In this document: in pieces, positions 27,060 through 35,414 of the stretch | Position numbering within the stretch: the first letter of the stretch is position 1 | Layout of the letters: the number at the start of each line of letters is the position of its first letter | Source: Ureibacillus manganicus DSM 26584 | GTDB taxonomy: Bacteria > Bacillota > Bacilli > Bacillales_A > Planococcaceae | Assembly: GCF_000772945.1 (NCBI RefSeq) | Contig: NZ_JPVN01000012.1 | Span: 1 to 64,000, forward strand | Direction of reading: 5' to 3' | DNA length: 64,000 bases | Program-made: the position numbers and the translations under genes | Notes under the pieces: generated by a model | The model's database searches: none | What the model was told of the DNA's origin: nothing | What the model saw: only the letters and a program-made list of their open reading frames with translations

Positions 27060-28445
27060 ATGATTTTTGAAAATAAATCTGGAAAACGGTGGGTTGTCGT
27101 TAAAAGTATTTTTTTGATATTTCTACTATTGGTTCTAACATTGTCTACATGTTACGTTCTAGACCACTATGGATATTATAAATTTCCAGTAATGGTAGAA
27201 TGGATACATTTCTGTGGTTCGATCTTGCTGTATATATTTGTAGCTTATATATTAGTCACCATCATCATTGGGTTTATTCGCATGTTTATCATATTTTATT
27301 TTGTTGCAAGACAAGTGAGAAGGAAAAAAATTATCCATAAATATAAAAAAGCTAACAGAAAAATTCTACGCCCTTATCGGCCATTTGTTTCCGTCATTAT
27401 CCCTGTATATAACGAAGAAGTGGTTATCAGAAGGACTATACATTCGATTTTAAAAAGCAATTACCCCCTTCTTGAAATATTAGTAGTCGATGACGGTTCG
27501 ACAGATAGAACTGCTTCAATTATTCGAAAAGAGTTCGCAAAATATCATAGGGTTCATTTTATTCGCAAAAGAAATGGCGGAAAATCTTCTGCACTTAACT
27601 GTGGGATAGATTATGCTATTGGGGATATTATCGTAACTATTGATGCAGATACGATGTTTAAAAAATCAACGATATCCTATTTAGTAAGACAATTTTCTGA
27701 CCCAAATGTAGCTGCTGTTTCTGGAAATTGTAAAGTTGGGAACATTAGAAATCAGGTTACACTCTGGCAACATATTGAGTATGTTACTGCAAACAATCTC
27801 GATAAAAGAGCCTTTGAAGAAATAAATGCCATTACTATTGTGCCAGGTTCAAACAGTGCATGGAGAAAATCTGTCATTCAAAGAGTGGGATATTTCGAAG
27901 ATGATACGCTCGCTGAAGACACAGATTTAACGTTAAAAGTGATCAATTCAGGATACAAAATTATCTATGAACATCGCGCAATTTCCTATGAAGAAGTACC
28001 TGAAACGATAAAAGATTTTTTAAAACAACGATTCCGTTGGTCCTATGGAATATTACAAGCAATTTGGAAGCATCGAAAAACAATTCGAAAATCCAATAAC
28101 AAAATGCTTAAGTACGTTGCAATTCCAAGCTTACTTTACAACTACTTACTATTTCTAACAATGCCAATAGTAGACATAATGTTCATTTGGGCATTAATCA
28201 ATGGTTATGTTTCAATTTATATATTTGCATTAATATTCTATTTAACAGACTTCTTGAATTCCTATGTAGCATTTAAAGTCGGAAAGGAAAATAAGAAGCC
28301 ACTTTATTGGATTGTTGTGCAAAGACTTGCATACCGAGTATTTTTCGCATATATAACTTGGAAAACATTTTACCGAGCAATCAAAGGACGAAAAGTTGGT
28401 TGGACAAATTTAAAAAGAACTGGGAACAATTCTTTCAAATCGTAA
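27060..28445 (+). CDS. processive family 2 glycosyltransferase
   Basis: A 461-residue membrane glycosyltransferase of the hyaluronan synthase/IcaA/BcsA type, expected to polymerise and perhaps export a beta-linked polysaccharide. Two N-terminal helices (about 14-34 and 52-83) precede the GT-A domain, which begins VSVIIPVYNEE (110-120). Catalytic motifs are VVDDGSTDRT (142), DADT (195), the EDTD acid (286) and the QRFRW product-binding motif (323-327). Two or more C-terminal helices follow from about 348. AGAGGATG precedes the ATG. It begins a cassette with WbqC, PIG-L and DegT genes. The polymer is unknown. Confidence 0.88.
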   Translation: MIFENKSGKRWVVVKSIFLIFLLLVLTLSTCYVLDHYGYYKFPVMVEWIHFCGSILLYIFVAYILVTIIIGFIRMFIIFYFVARQVRRKKIIHKYKKANRKILRPYRPFVSVIIPVYNEEVVIRRTIHSILKSNYPLLEILVVDDGSTDRTASIIRKEFAKYHRVHFIRKRNGGKSSALNCGIDYAIGDIIVTIDADTMFKKSTISYLVRQFSDPNVAAVSGNCKVGNIRNQVTLWQHIEYVTANNLDKRAFEEINAITIVPGSNSAWRKSVIQRVGYFEDDTLAEDTDLTLKVINSGYKIIYEHRAISYEEVPETIKDFLKQRFRWSYGILQAIWKHRKTIRKSNNKMLKYVAIPSLLYNYLLFLTMPIVDIMFIWALINGYVSIYIFALIFYLTDFLNSYVAFKVGKENKKPLYWIVVQRLAYRVFFAYITWKTFYRAIKGRKVGWTNLKRTGNNSFKS

Positions 28446-28536
28446 ATTATACCAAATAATTGGAATTAATCCCAAACCAGCTTCCACTCTTTGAATACTA
28501 TAGTTTGCAAAATAGTAAAAGAGAGGTTTGATGTTT

Positions 28537-29220
28537 ATGAAGATTGCCATCCATCAACCAAATTATTTACCATGGATCGGATTCTTCGATAAATTAGATC
28601 AAGTTGATCGATTTGTCCTACTAGATAAAGCACAATTTTCCAAAGGTAATTTTATTAATCGAAATAAAATAAAGTCTCCACAAGGTTCACTATTTTTAAC
28701 TGTACCAATAAAAAATAAACTAAAACCAATAAATGAACTTGTCATTGATCATCAAAAGAAATGGCAAGTTCAACATTGGAAATCCATAGAAGCAAACTAC
28801 AAAAAAGCGCCATTTTGGTCACTTTATCATAAAGGTTTTGAACAAATTTATCTTCAAAAGTGGGACCTTTTAGCACCTTTTAATATTACACTAATCAAAC
28901 ATATTTGCTCGTTATTATCGATTTCGACTGATATTTTTGTAGAATCAGATTTCGGAATCGATTTTGGTTCAAATAATACTAGAAATGTTAATATCGTTTC
29001 CCATTTAGGTGGCACGATTTACGTATCAGGAACAGGAGCGAAAGCTTATAACCAACCTAATGAATATACAAATAACGGAATCGAATTAATTTATCAAGAC
29101 TTCAAGCACCCTTTCTATTCACAGCGATATGGTGATTTTGAATCCAATCTATCAATTATCGATTTACTATTTAATTGTGGGCCAGAATCTATAAATATCA
29201 TTCGCATGCAAAGAAACTAG
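28537..29220 (+). CDS. WbqC family protein
   Basis: A 227-residue protein of the WbqC family, found in O-antigen, capsule and other surface glycan clusters. The N-terminal signature is KIAIHQPNYLPWIGFFDKL; further family features are FSKGNFINRNKIKSPQG, LTVPIK and the IYVSGTGAKAY segment. The biochemical role of the family is not firmly set; modification of an amino sugar is often proposed. The start at 28537 gives the family N-terminus ten bases after AGAGAGG; ATG at 28531 is possible. It lies 91 bases after the glycosyltransferase gene. Confidence 0.87.
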   Translation: MKIAIHQPNYLPWIGFFDKLDQVDRFVLLDKAQFSKGNFINRNKIKSPQGSLFLTVPIKNKLKPINELVIDHQKKWQVQHWKSIEANYKKAPFWSLYHKGFEQIYLQKWDLLAPFNITLIKHICSLLSISTDIFVESDFGIDFGSNNTRNVNIVSHLGGTIYVSGTGAKAYNQPNEYTNNGIELIYQDFKHPFYSQRYGDFESNLSIIDLLFNCGPESINIIRMQRN

Positions 29221-29270
29221 GTAAAACGTCTCATAGACGAACGTATTAGTATTATCGAGGAGGTGAAATC

Positions 29271-29954
29271 TTGATCACATCAGGAAAAGAACGAATTTTG
29301 ATCATAGCGCCGCATGCAGACGATGAGGTGCTAGGTTGTGGAGGGCTCATTGAAAAAGCATGTCGATTTAATAATGAAGTGAAAGTAATTGTCGTTGCAG
29401 TTGGAAATGTTACTCATCCACATAGTGGAGAACATGTGAAGGCAGATACAAGAATTCAAGAATTGAAAGATGCTCTTGGCATACTAGGATGTACTAATTT
29501 TGAAATAATGTACAAAAACAAAGATTCCCTTCTCGATACCATTCCGAGAAATGACATAATTTCAAGACTCGATACAATCATCGAAGATTTTCAACCTTCA
29601 ATGGTTTTCATCCCTCTACCTAGCTACCATCAAGACCATATCGTATTATATGAGGCTTGCTTTGCAGCATTAAGACCGAAACCTTCACATTCGATTAAGC
29701 TCATTGCGGTTTATGAATACCCGTTAATCTCTTGGCAGTTTCAAAAGTTTTGGAACACAGGAGAATTGTATCTAGATATTTCTGAAACCATTGACAAAAA
29801 AATCGAAGCATTTCTAAAGCATAAATCCCAAAGACGCCCGACGAAACATCTAATTTCGCCGGAAAATGTGAAAAAATGGGCTGAAATGCGCGGATTAGAA
29901 ATTGGCTTAGATTATGCAGAAAAATATTATATTTTACGTTCACACCTTTTATAA
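29271..29954 (+). CDS. PIG-L family deacetylase
   Basis: A 227-residue zinc-dependent de-N-acetylase of the PIG-L/LmbE family. The PHADDE motif (residues about 14-19, in LIIAPHADDEVLGCGG) provides the metal and catalytic residues, and the second metal histidine lies in PSYHQDHIVLY. These enzymes remove acetyl groups from GlcNAc-containing substrates. The start is a TTG at 29271, five to six bases after GAGGAGGTG. Position between WbqC and DegT genes suggests it deacetylates a sugar of the same glycan. Confidence 0.88.
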   Translation: MITSGKERILIIAPHADDEVLGCGGLIEKACRFNNEVKVIVVAVGNVTHPHSGEHVKADTRIQELKDALGILGCTNFEIMYKNKDSLLDTIPRNDIISRLDTIIEDFQPSMVFIPLPSYHQDHIVLYEACFAALRPKPSHSIKLIAVYEYPLISWQFQKFWNTGELYLDISETIDKKIEAFLKHKSQRRPTKHLISPENVKKWAEMRGLEIGLDYAEKYYILRSHLL

Positions 29955-29971
29955 TTTACCGAAATGGAGGC

Positions 29972-31030
29972 ATGAGCATCATAGGAAAAGGATCAAACGA
30001 AAACTGGATATGTCGAGACCCCATCCCACATAATCGACCTACCTTGGGCAAATCAGAGGAAAAATTCGCCATTAATATTCTTCGTTCAGGTTGGCTCGCA
30101 CAAGGAAGTGCTGTTGAAACCTTTGAACGTGAATTTTGTGAGTTTTTAGAAATTCCAGAAGATTGTGCAGTAGCCGTTTCTAGTGGCACAGCAGCATTAT
30201 ATCTTTCTTTGTTAGTTAATGGTGCAAAAAATCGAACTGTAGCTTATCCTGCCTATACTTGTTCAGCACTTCGTAATGCAGTCGGTTTAGTAGGTGGGAA
30301 CCATGCTTTAGTAGATAGTCAGTCTCAATCTCCTAATATGAATATCGAACAAGTACCTAAACATGCATCAATTGCAATCATTCCACATATGTATGGAATT
30401 CCTCAAGAAATTCCATACAATCTGCAACAATTATTAACAATCGAAGACTGTGCACAATCTCTTGGTGCCAGAGTAAATGAAAAGTACACTGGACTTCAAG
30501 GTGATCTTGGTGTCTTTTCTTTTTTTGCCACTAAACTAATGACCAGTGGCGGCCAAGGTGGCATGATTATAGCAAAAGACCCAGCCATCATACAGGAAAT
30601 AAAAGACTATCGTTTGTTTGATAAAAGAAGTGATGAGAAATTACGCTTTAACTTCCAAATGACAGACCTACAAGCAGCAATTGGTATTGCACAAATAAGA
30701 CAATTCCCTTCCTTTATCAAACGTAGAGAAGAAATCTATCAACAATATAAAGAAGCAGGATTACCATTACTAGATGGTCCACCAAATATTACACCTGTTC
30801 GGTTTAGAGCAATTATACAAACAACAAAACAAAACGAACTTATTACCGCGCTACGACTAAACAATATTACCTCGGTAATCCCTCTGCAAGAATGGGAGCT
30901 TTTAGGGCCAAAAAATATGTATACAAATGCATATCATTGGACACAAAATCTTGTCTCCCTTCCAATCTATCCAACATTAAAAGATGTGGAAGTAAAATTA
31001 ATTTTGGAAATCACAAAAAATATATTGTAA
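29972..31030 (+). CDS. DegT/DnrJ/EryC1 sugar aminotransferase
   Basis: A 352-residue PLP enzyme expected to aminate a nucleotide-linked keto-sugar. The PLP lysine is in FFATKLMTSGGQGG; VAVSSGTAALYLSL and TIEDCAQSLGA (PLP-ring aspartate region) also match, as does the N-terminal IPHNRPTLGKSEE. The start is odd: the ATG at 29972 is one base after GGAGG (29966-29970), too close for efficient initiation. No other ATG, GTG or TTG is better placed in frame, so initiation may use this ATG weakly or an ATC seven bases after the site. Last gene of the cassette. Confidence 0.86.
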   Translation: MSIIGKGSNENWICRDPIPHNRPTLGKSEEKFAINILRSGWLAQGSAVETFEREFCEFLEIPEDCAVAVSSGTAALYLSLLVNGAKNRTVAYPAYTCSALRNAVGLVGGNHALVDSQSQSPNMNIEQVPKHASIAIIPHMYGIPQEIPYNLQQLLTIEDCAQSLGARVNEKYTGLQGDLGVFSFFATKLMTSGGQGGMIIAKDPAIIQEIKDYRLFDKRSDEKLRFNFQMTDLQAAIGIAQIRQFPSFIKRREEIYQQYKEAGLPLLDGPPNITPVRFRAIIQTTKQNELITALRLNNITSVIPLQEWELLGPKNMYTNAYHWTQNLVSLPIYPTLKDVEVKLILEITKNIL

Positions 31031-31140
31031 TTTAAATGCATAGTTGGTAAAATTTCGGCATATAGTTGAATAGCTTACTAGAATTCTGCCCTACTTTTCA
31101 ATTAAGTTGTGGCAGATTCTTTTATGAAAGGAAGAATAAG

Positions 31141-31779
31141 ATGATCGTTAAACAAAGATATTTGTTAAAAGATGAAGTTGTTTATTGTAAAGTAACAGAT
31201 CCTGCTTCCGTTGTCTTAGCAAAATTGAATGATTCTGGCTATCGCTGCATTCCAGTATTAGATGAAGCTTTAGAAAAGTTTGTTGGAAATGCATATAAAG
31301 TGGACATTCTTGAGCATCAACTAGAACATGATGAAGATGTATCTATCTCAAATTTACTAACTGACCAAGATGGATTTATTAGTGAAGAAAGTTCTTTTTA
31401 TCAAGTATTTTTCTCTATTAAACAATTGCCTTACTTAGCAGTGAATGATGAGAATGGATTATTTGCAGGGATACTTACTCACTCCAAAATTTTCGAAATT
31501 TTAGAACAGGCTTGGGGTTATAAAACAGGAAGTTGCGCATTAACTCTTGCTTTCCCTGAAACCGACGGGATACTAGCGAAAGCACTAACTGAAATAAAGA
31601 AAAAACACCCAATACACTGCGTCTTTTCACTAGATGATAACGAATGGTATTTAAGGAGAGTAATTGTTACACTTAGTAAAGGTGCAACTAGTAAGACAGT
31701 GAAAGAAATCGAAACACTACTCCATAAAATAGGCACTCGTATTATTGATGTGGAAGTGTTTGATAAAGAAAATTTCTAA
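31141..31779 (+). CDS. cbpA: CBS-pair/ACT-type cyclic di-AMP binding protein (CbpA-like)
   Basis: A 212-residue cytoplasmic protein with two CBS repeats (about 8-65 and 75-130; GYRCIPVLDEALEKFVGNAY and LPYLAVNDENGLFAGILTHS) followed by an ACT-like domain (about 135-212). This arrangement matches CbpA, a cyclic di-AMP binding protein described in Listeria and related Firmicutes; DarB of B. subtilis has only the CBS pair. The ATG at 31141 follows AAAGGAAG; the longer frame from 31066 has no site. Monocistronic, ending at a terminator. Ligand binding is inferred from architecture. Confidence 0.68.
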   Translation: MIVKQRYLLKDEVVYCKVTDPASVVLAKLNDSGYRCIPVLDEALEKFVGNAYKVDILEHQLEHDEDVSISNLLTDQDGFISEESSFYQVFFSIKQLPYLAVNDENGLFAGILTHSKIFEILEQAWGYKTGSCALTLAFPETDGILAKALTEIKKKHPIHCVFSLDDNEWYLRRVIVTLSKGATSKTVKEIETLLHKIGTRIIDVEVFDKENF

Positions 31780-31788
31780 AAAATTCAA

Positions 31789-31813
31789 GCCACTCCTAAG
31801 AGTGGCCGTTTTT
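31789..31813. terminator. terminator between convergent genes
   Basis: GCCACTC-CTAA-GAGTGGC hairpin (31789-31806) followed by TTTTT on the plus strand; the minus reading also ends in a T-run a few bases later. Confidence 0.9.
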
Positions 31814-31814
31814 A

Positions 31815-32642
31815 TTAATTATCCAAGTTAAATTTATAAATTTTTCTGTCATTTAATTGTTGAATAGGTCGATTATTATGTGAGTAAATTTCTGCAAAAG
31901 CTTCAATTTGAATTGCCGACATTTCAACAGGTTTTTCAAAAAGAATCCATGTTACACCTTCAGTACAAGGTGGAGTTGTTAATGATCCACTGTATTGAAA
32001 TACACTTTTATCTTCAGGTAACACTTCGTTTAAGTCGATTGAACGGTTCACCTCGATTGGTTGACTCGTTATATGTTCGGGTAAAAGTGCCCATAAATCA
32101 ACTAAGTCTGTATTAACCTTTCCTTCTTTGATAAAAAATCCAATAACTGCTTGTTTGCCATCTTTTGCCTCATGAACAAGATGTCCTTCCATATTATAAG
32201 TTTGACCATTTAATTGGTGTTCACTTGGTAAATGAAAATGGATTTGAACAAGTGTGAATTCTTCTCCATCTATCGTTAGTGAATTTTTTCCTGATGGATC
32301 CTTAACTTCAATGGTATATCCATTATTTTCAACTAAAAACTTCGTTGGTTTATAATTGATTTCTATCTTTTCAAAACTTCGTTCTTCCCAAACACTATTT
32401 TTATCAATGTTTATTGGTGATTGTTCATACCCTCCTCCACAAGCATAATAAGATGGATCAATACTTACCCATTCTTTAGGTCCATTTTCATCCTCGTAAG
32501 TCCAGTATACTTGTTTTGCAACACCTTCTTTATTTTCTTGCTGTATTTCTTCAGAGGGAACGTCACTCAATGATACATAGACTATAATTGCAACAACAAT
32601 TTGTACAGATAATAAAATTAAATAAAATTTAGTTCTACTCAA
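31815..32642 (-). CDS. alpha-class carbonic anhydrase, exported
   Basis: Interconverts CO2 and bicarbonate outside the membrane. A hydrophobic N-terminal segment (about residues 5-26) serves as signal or anchor. The alpha-CA domain begins WTYEDENGPKEW; the zinc histidines are the two in IHFHLPSEH and one in EGHLVH. QSPINI and SLTTPPCTEGV are conserved. The cysteines in YYACGGG and PPCTEG are placed for the usual disulfide. Length 275 aa is normal. A TTG start at 32642 follows AAGGAGG by seven bases. There is no Tat or lipobox motif. Confidence 0.93.
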   Translation of the reverse strand: MSRTKFYLILLSVQIVVAIIVYVSLSDVPSEEIQQENKEGVAKQVYWTYEDENGPKEWVSIDPSYYACGGGYEQSPINIDKNSVWEERSFEKIEINYKPTKFLVENNGYTIEVKDPSGKNSLTIDGEEFTLVQIHFHLPSEHQLNGQTYNMEGHLVHEAKDGKQAVIGFFIKEGKVNTDLVDLWALLPEHITSQPIEVNRSIDLNEVLPEDKSVFQYSGSLTTPPCTEGVTWILFEKPVEMSAIQIEAFAEIYSHNNRPIQQLNDRKIYKFNLDN

Positions 32643-32770
32643 AACTTAACCTCCTTCGATGTAAATTCACGATGTATTACTAAATTATCCAAAAATATCT
32701 AATCTTAACGAAACTTGCTCCTTTTTAACCAAAAAATATGTACCACTATATAAATAGGGAGGTTTTACTT

Positions 32771-32809
32771 TGAAAATAAAAAGGTTGCCAATTGAAAATT
32801 GACAACCTT
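32771..32809 (-). terminator. terminator of yqhH-yqhG
   Basis: A 13-bp stem with one mismatch (AAGGTTGCCAATT with AATTGACAACCTT, 32781-32809), followed on the minus strand by TTTTTATTTT. Confidence 0.88.
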
Positions 32810-32819
32810 GCTAGAAACG

Positions 32820-33605
32820 CTAAAGTAAATAAAACAATCCTCCATTAATTATTTCGACTTTAATTCTTGGATTGAACCGCTCTTTTAATGCTTTTTTTTC
32901 GATTTCATAGCATTCTGGCTTTTCTTCCACACCTTCATAGAAGTAATCTAATACTTCTTGCTCTTTTTCCCATCTCATATTTGCCTCATGTGCCCATGTA
33001 TGATCATCATTTTGAACAATTGATTGAATCATTTCATCTAATCTTTCTAATCCTCTATGAGGTTTAATAATATATGGCAAACAAAATATATTTTCCGGTT
33101 GTTCGTTTTGTAACTCGAGCTCGAAAATAGATTCGTGAAAATGGTCCTGTATGTTACCATTGACCAAGTTAATGCCCAAAGAATATAGTTTTTCTTTCGT
33201 TTGGTCACAATAATAAGAAATTTTGTAATTTACACAAAAATAAGGCATTAATGTTGGACGATTTCCATTTTCAACAATCGGAACACTTTGATACATTTTA
33301 ACAAATGCCCCGAGCTCTTTCGTCGCTTTAAATATTTGGTTTAATCGCCTTGAGCCAAAATGGATCATTTCCCCCATAAACTGATTTTCAATTTTGCTTC
33401 TGTCTGTAATTAACGTTAATCTTGCTGGATTCGAAGGCATGCCTGTCGTTTCAACATATTGCCAGTAAAACGGCCGATTCATAATTTTTTTATCTATATC
33501 TATCGTCAACTGAACCGTCATTATATGCCCTTCATCAGATTCTATTTCACATTTTGTTTCACGAAAAAAGGTGCGTAAATAATCATGAACTTGGGTAGCA
33601 AACAT
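32820..33605 (-). CDS. yqhG: YqhG family protein
   Basis: A 261-residue soluble protein resembling B. subtilis YqhG, of unknown function. It is next to the SNF2 helicase gene in the same order as in B. subtilis (yqhH then yqhG). Family features include the N-terminal FATQVHDYLRTFF, the MNRPFYWQYVE segment, FGSRRLNQIF and FNPRIKVEIINGGLFYL at the end. The ATG at 33605 lies nine bases after GAGGAG; the ATG at 33614 would directly abut it. It may act with the helicase. Confidence 0.85.
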   Translation of the reverse strand: MFATQVHDYLRTFFRETKCEIESDEGHIMTVQLTIDIDKKIMNRPFYWQYVETTGMPSNPARLTLITDRSKIENQFMGEMIHFGSRRLNQIFKATKELGAFVKMYQSVPIVENGNRPTLMPYFCVNYKISYYCDQTKEKLYSLGINLVNGNIQDHFHESIFELELQNEQPENIFCLPYIIKPHRGLERLDEMIQSIVQNDDHTWAHEANMRWEKEQEVLDYFYEGVEEKPECYEIEKKALKERFNPRIKVEIINGGLFYLL

Positions 33606-33654
33606 TAACTTCATCTCCTCGTAAACATAGTTTCAATACTGATATAGAAAATAC

Positions 33655-35172
33655 TTACGTTGCCAAAATGGCATCAAGATCACCAACAACCTTTTCGAAG
33701 ACATCGATTTTATCGCCCAACAAATCTAATATTTTCTGTTCAATCGTATCTTCTATCGCTAAATTATAAATATGAACATCGTGTTCTTGGCCAAGTCGAT
33801 GAACACGCCCTATTCTTTGTTCAATTTTCATCGGATTCCATGGCAAGTCGTAGTTAATAACATGATGACAAAACTGAAGGTTAATCCCCTCACCTCCAGA
33901 TTCAGTTGCGATTAGTACTTGATCCCTTTCTCTAAATAATTGCTTTACCCAATCTCGCTTACTCTTACTAAACTTCCCGTTAAAGAGGCTACTTGAAATG
34001 CCTTTAGTATATAAATACCACTGTAAATATGCTTGTGTTGCTCGATATTCAGTAAAAATAAGAACTTTATCGTTAGCAGCTTCAATAATTTCAAGCACTT
34101 TTTCAGCTTTTGAGTTGACTTCTAAAGTCATCATTTTTGCAATAATACTTTCGATATAATCGGTTTCTTCTTTTGTAATACACTTTTCTAGCATTTTATT
34201 AAGTGTTAAAAATGTCGCTTCTTTACTACTACACATTTCCTTCAGTAACGTCACCATTGTAAAGGAGCTTTTAAAAACGGATGAAACATTTTTTAAATCG
34301 AAAATCATATCGTAAATTTCACGTTCACCTTCAGTAAATATGACTGGGATTGTTTGAACTTTACGACTTGTCCATTCAATTCCTGTATCCTGTCTTCGAT
34401 TTCGCACCATTACTTGATTCACAAGCTCTTTTAAATATTTCTCCTCTTTTAAAGTGTGTTTTGTTGCTGAAAAAGAAGATTGGAACGATTCAAAATTCCC
34501 TAAATGGCCTGGTTTTAACAATGAAACAAGGTAAAATATTTCAAATACATCATTTTGAATTGGAGTTGCGGTAAGTAATAAGCAAAACTTCTTCTTTAAA
34601 CTTTGCACAAATTCATAAATTTGTGTTTTATGGTTTTTTAACTTATGTGCCTCATCAATAATAATCATGTCATAATCTTGCTCATAAATTTTTTCTCTAT
34701 GAGGGCTTTTCTTCGCAGTATCCATACTCATAATGACCACATCATATTGATCTAACGGGGTATTCTTTCTATATGGGATTGCTGGGATGAAAAAACGAAC
34801 GTTAAGTTCTGTGACCCACTGGTTTTGCAGCGAGGCTGGAACTAATATTAGTGCTTTCTTCACTAAACCACGAATCATATATTCTTTCATAATCAACCCT
34901 GCTTCAATGGTTTTTCCAAGTCCAACCTCATCAGCTAAAATGGCTTTGCCATTCATTTTTTCAATGACTGTTTGAGCTGCCTCCATTTGATGAGGTAAAA
35001 ACATTAAATTAGTTAAAAATTTAGGTGCTTGTAACCCTGAAAACTCAGGGATTAAATTCATTTTTTCTATTTCATAACTCATTTTGTATAATGACCAACT
35101 ATCCCAAGGACCATTTTCCTCAAGTCGTTTGTTAAAATCTTCTCTCCAATTGGACGACCTTTCGATATTCAT
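33655..35172 (-). CDS. yqhH: SNF2-family DEAD/DEAH-box helicase YqhH
   Basis: A 505-residue SWI2/SNF2 ATPase that acts on DNA or DNA-bound proteins. RecA lobe 1 has Walker A ADEVGLGKTIEAG (about 82-93), DEAH in MIIIDEAHKLKNH (about 174) and LLLTATPIQND. Lobe 2 has LIATESGGEGINLQFC and IEQRIGRVHRLGQ with the arginine finger. It resembles B. subtilis YqhH. The ATG at 35172 is eight bases after GAGG; a GTG at 35181 overlaps that site. In B. subtilis the pair adjoins gcvT; here it does not in this window. Confidence 0.9.
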   Translation of the reverse strand: MNIERSSNWREDFNKRLEENGPWDSWSLYKMSYEIEKMNLIPEFSGLQAPKFLTNLMFLPHQMEAAQTVIEKMNGKAILADEVGLGKTIEAGLIMKEYMIRGLVKKALILVPASLQNQWVTELNVRFFIPAIPYRKNTPLDQYDVVIMSMDTAKKSPHREKIYEQDYDMIIIDEAHKLKNHKTQIYEFVQSLKKKFCLLLTATPIQNDVFEIFYLVSLLKPGHLGNFESFQSSFSATKHTLKEEKYLKELVNQVMVRNRRQDTGIEWTSRKVQTIPVIFTEGEREIYDMIFDLKNVSSVFKSSFTMVTLLKEMCSSKEATFLTLNKMLEKCITKEETDYIESIIAKMMTLEVNSKAEKVLEIIEAANDKVLIFTEYRATQAYLQWYLYTKGISSSLFNGKFSKSKRDWVKQLFRERDQVLIATESGGEGINLQFCHHVINYDLPWNPMKIEQRIGRVHRLGQEHDVHIYNLAIEDTIEQKILDLLGDKIDVFEKVVGDLDAILAT

Positions 35173-35414
35173 TTTCGTCACCTCACAATTTCTCTAACTT
35201 ATTTTGTCCAAAATAGAGAAACATATGTTCACAATTTACTTTTTGAGATTTATAAAGAAAGAAAATACTTTATTAAATTTTTTAAAAATTTCTCAAATCT
35301 AGTAAAGTTCTACATGATAGATGAATAGACTATATATAGGATAGGAATATTGTGGTAGAATTTACTTACAAATGCAGCGATTTCAATACGTGAAACTAAG
35401 AGGAGGTAATTTTT

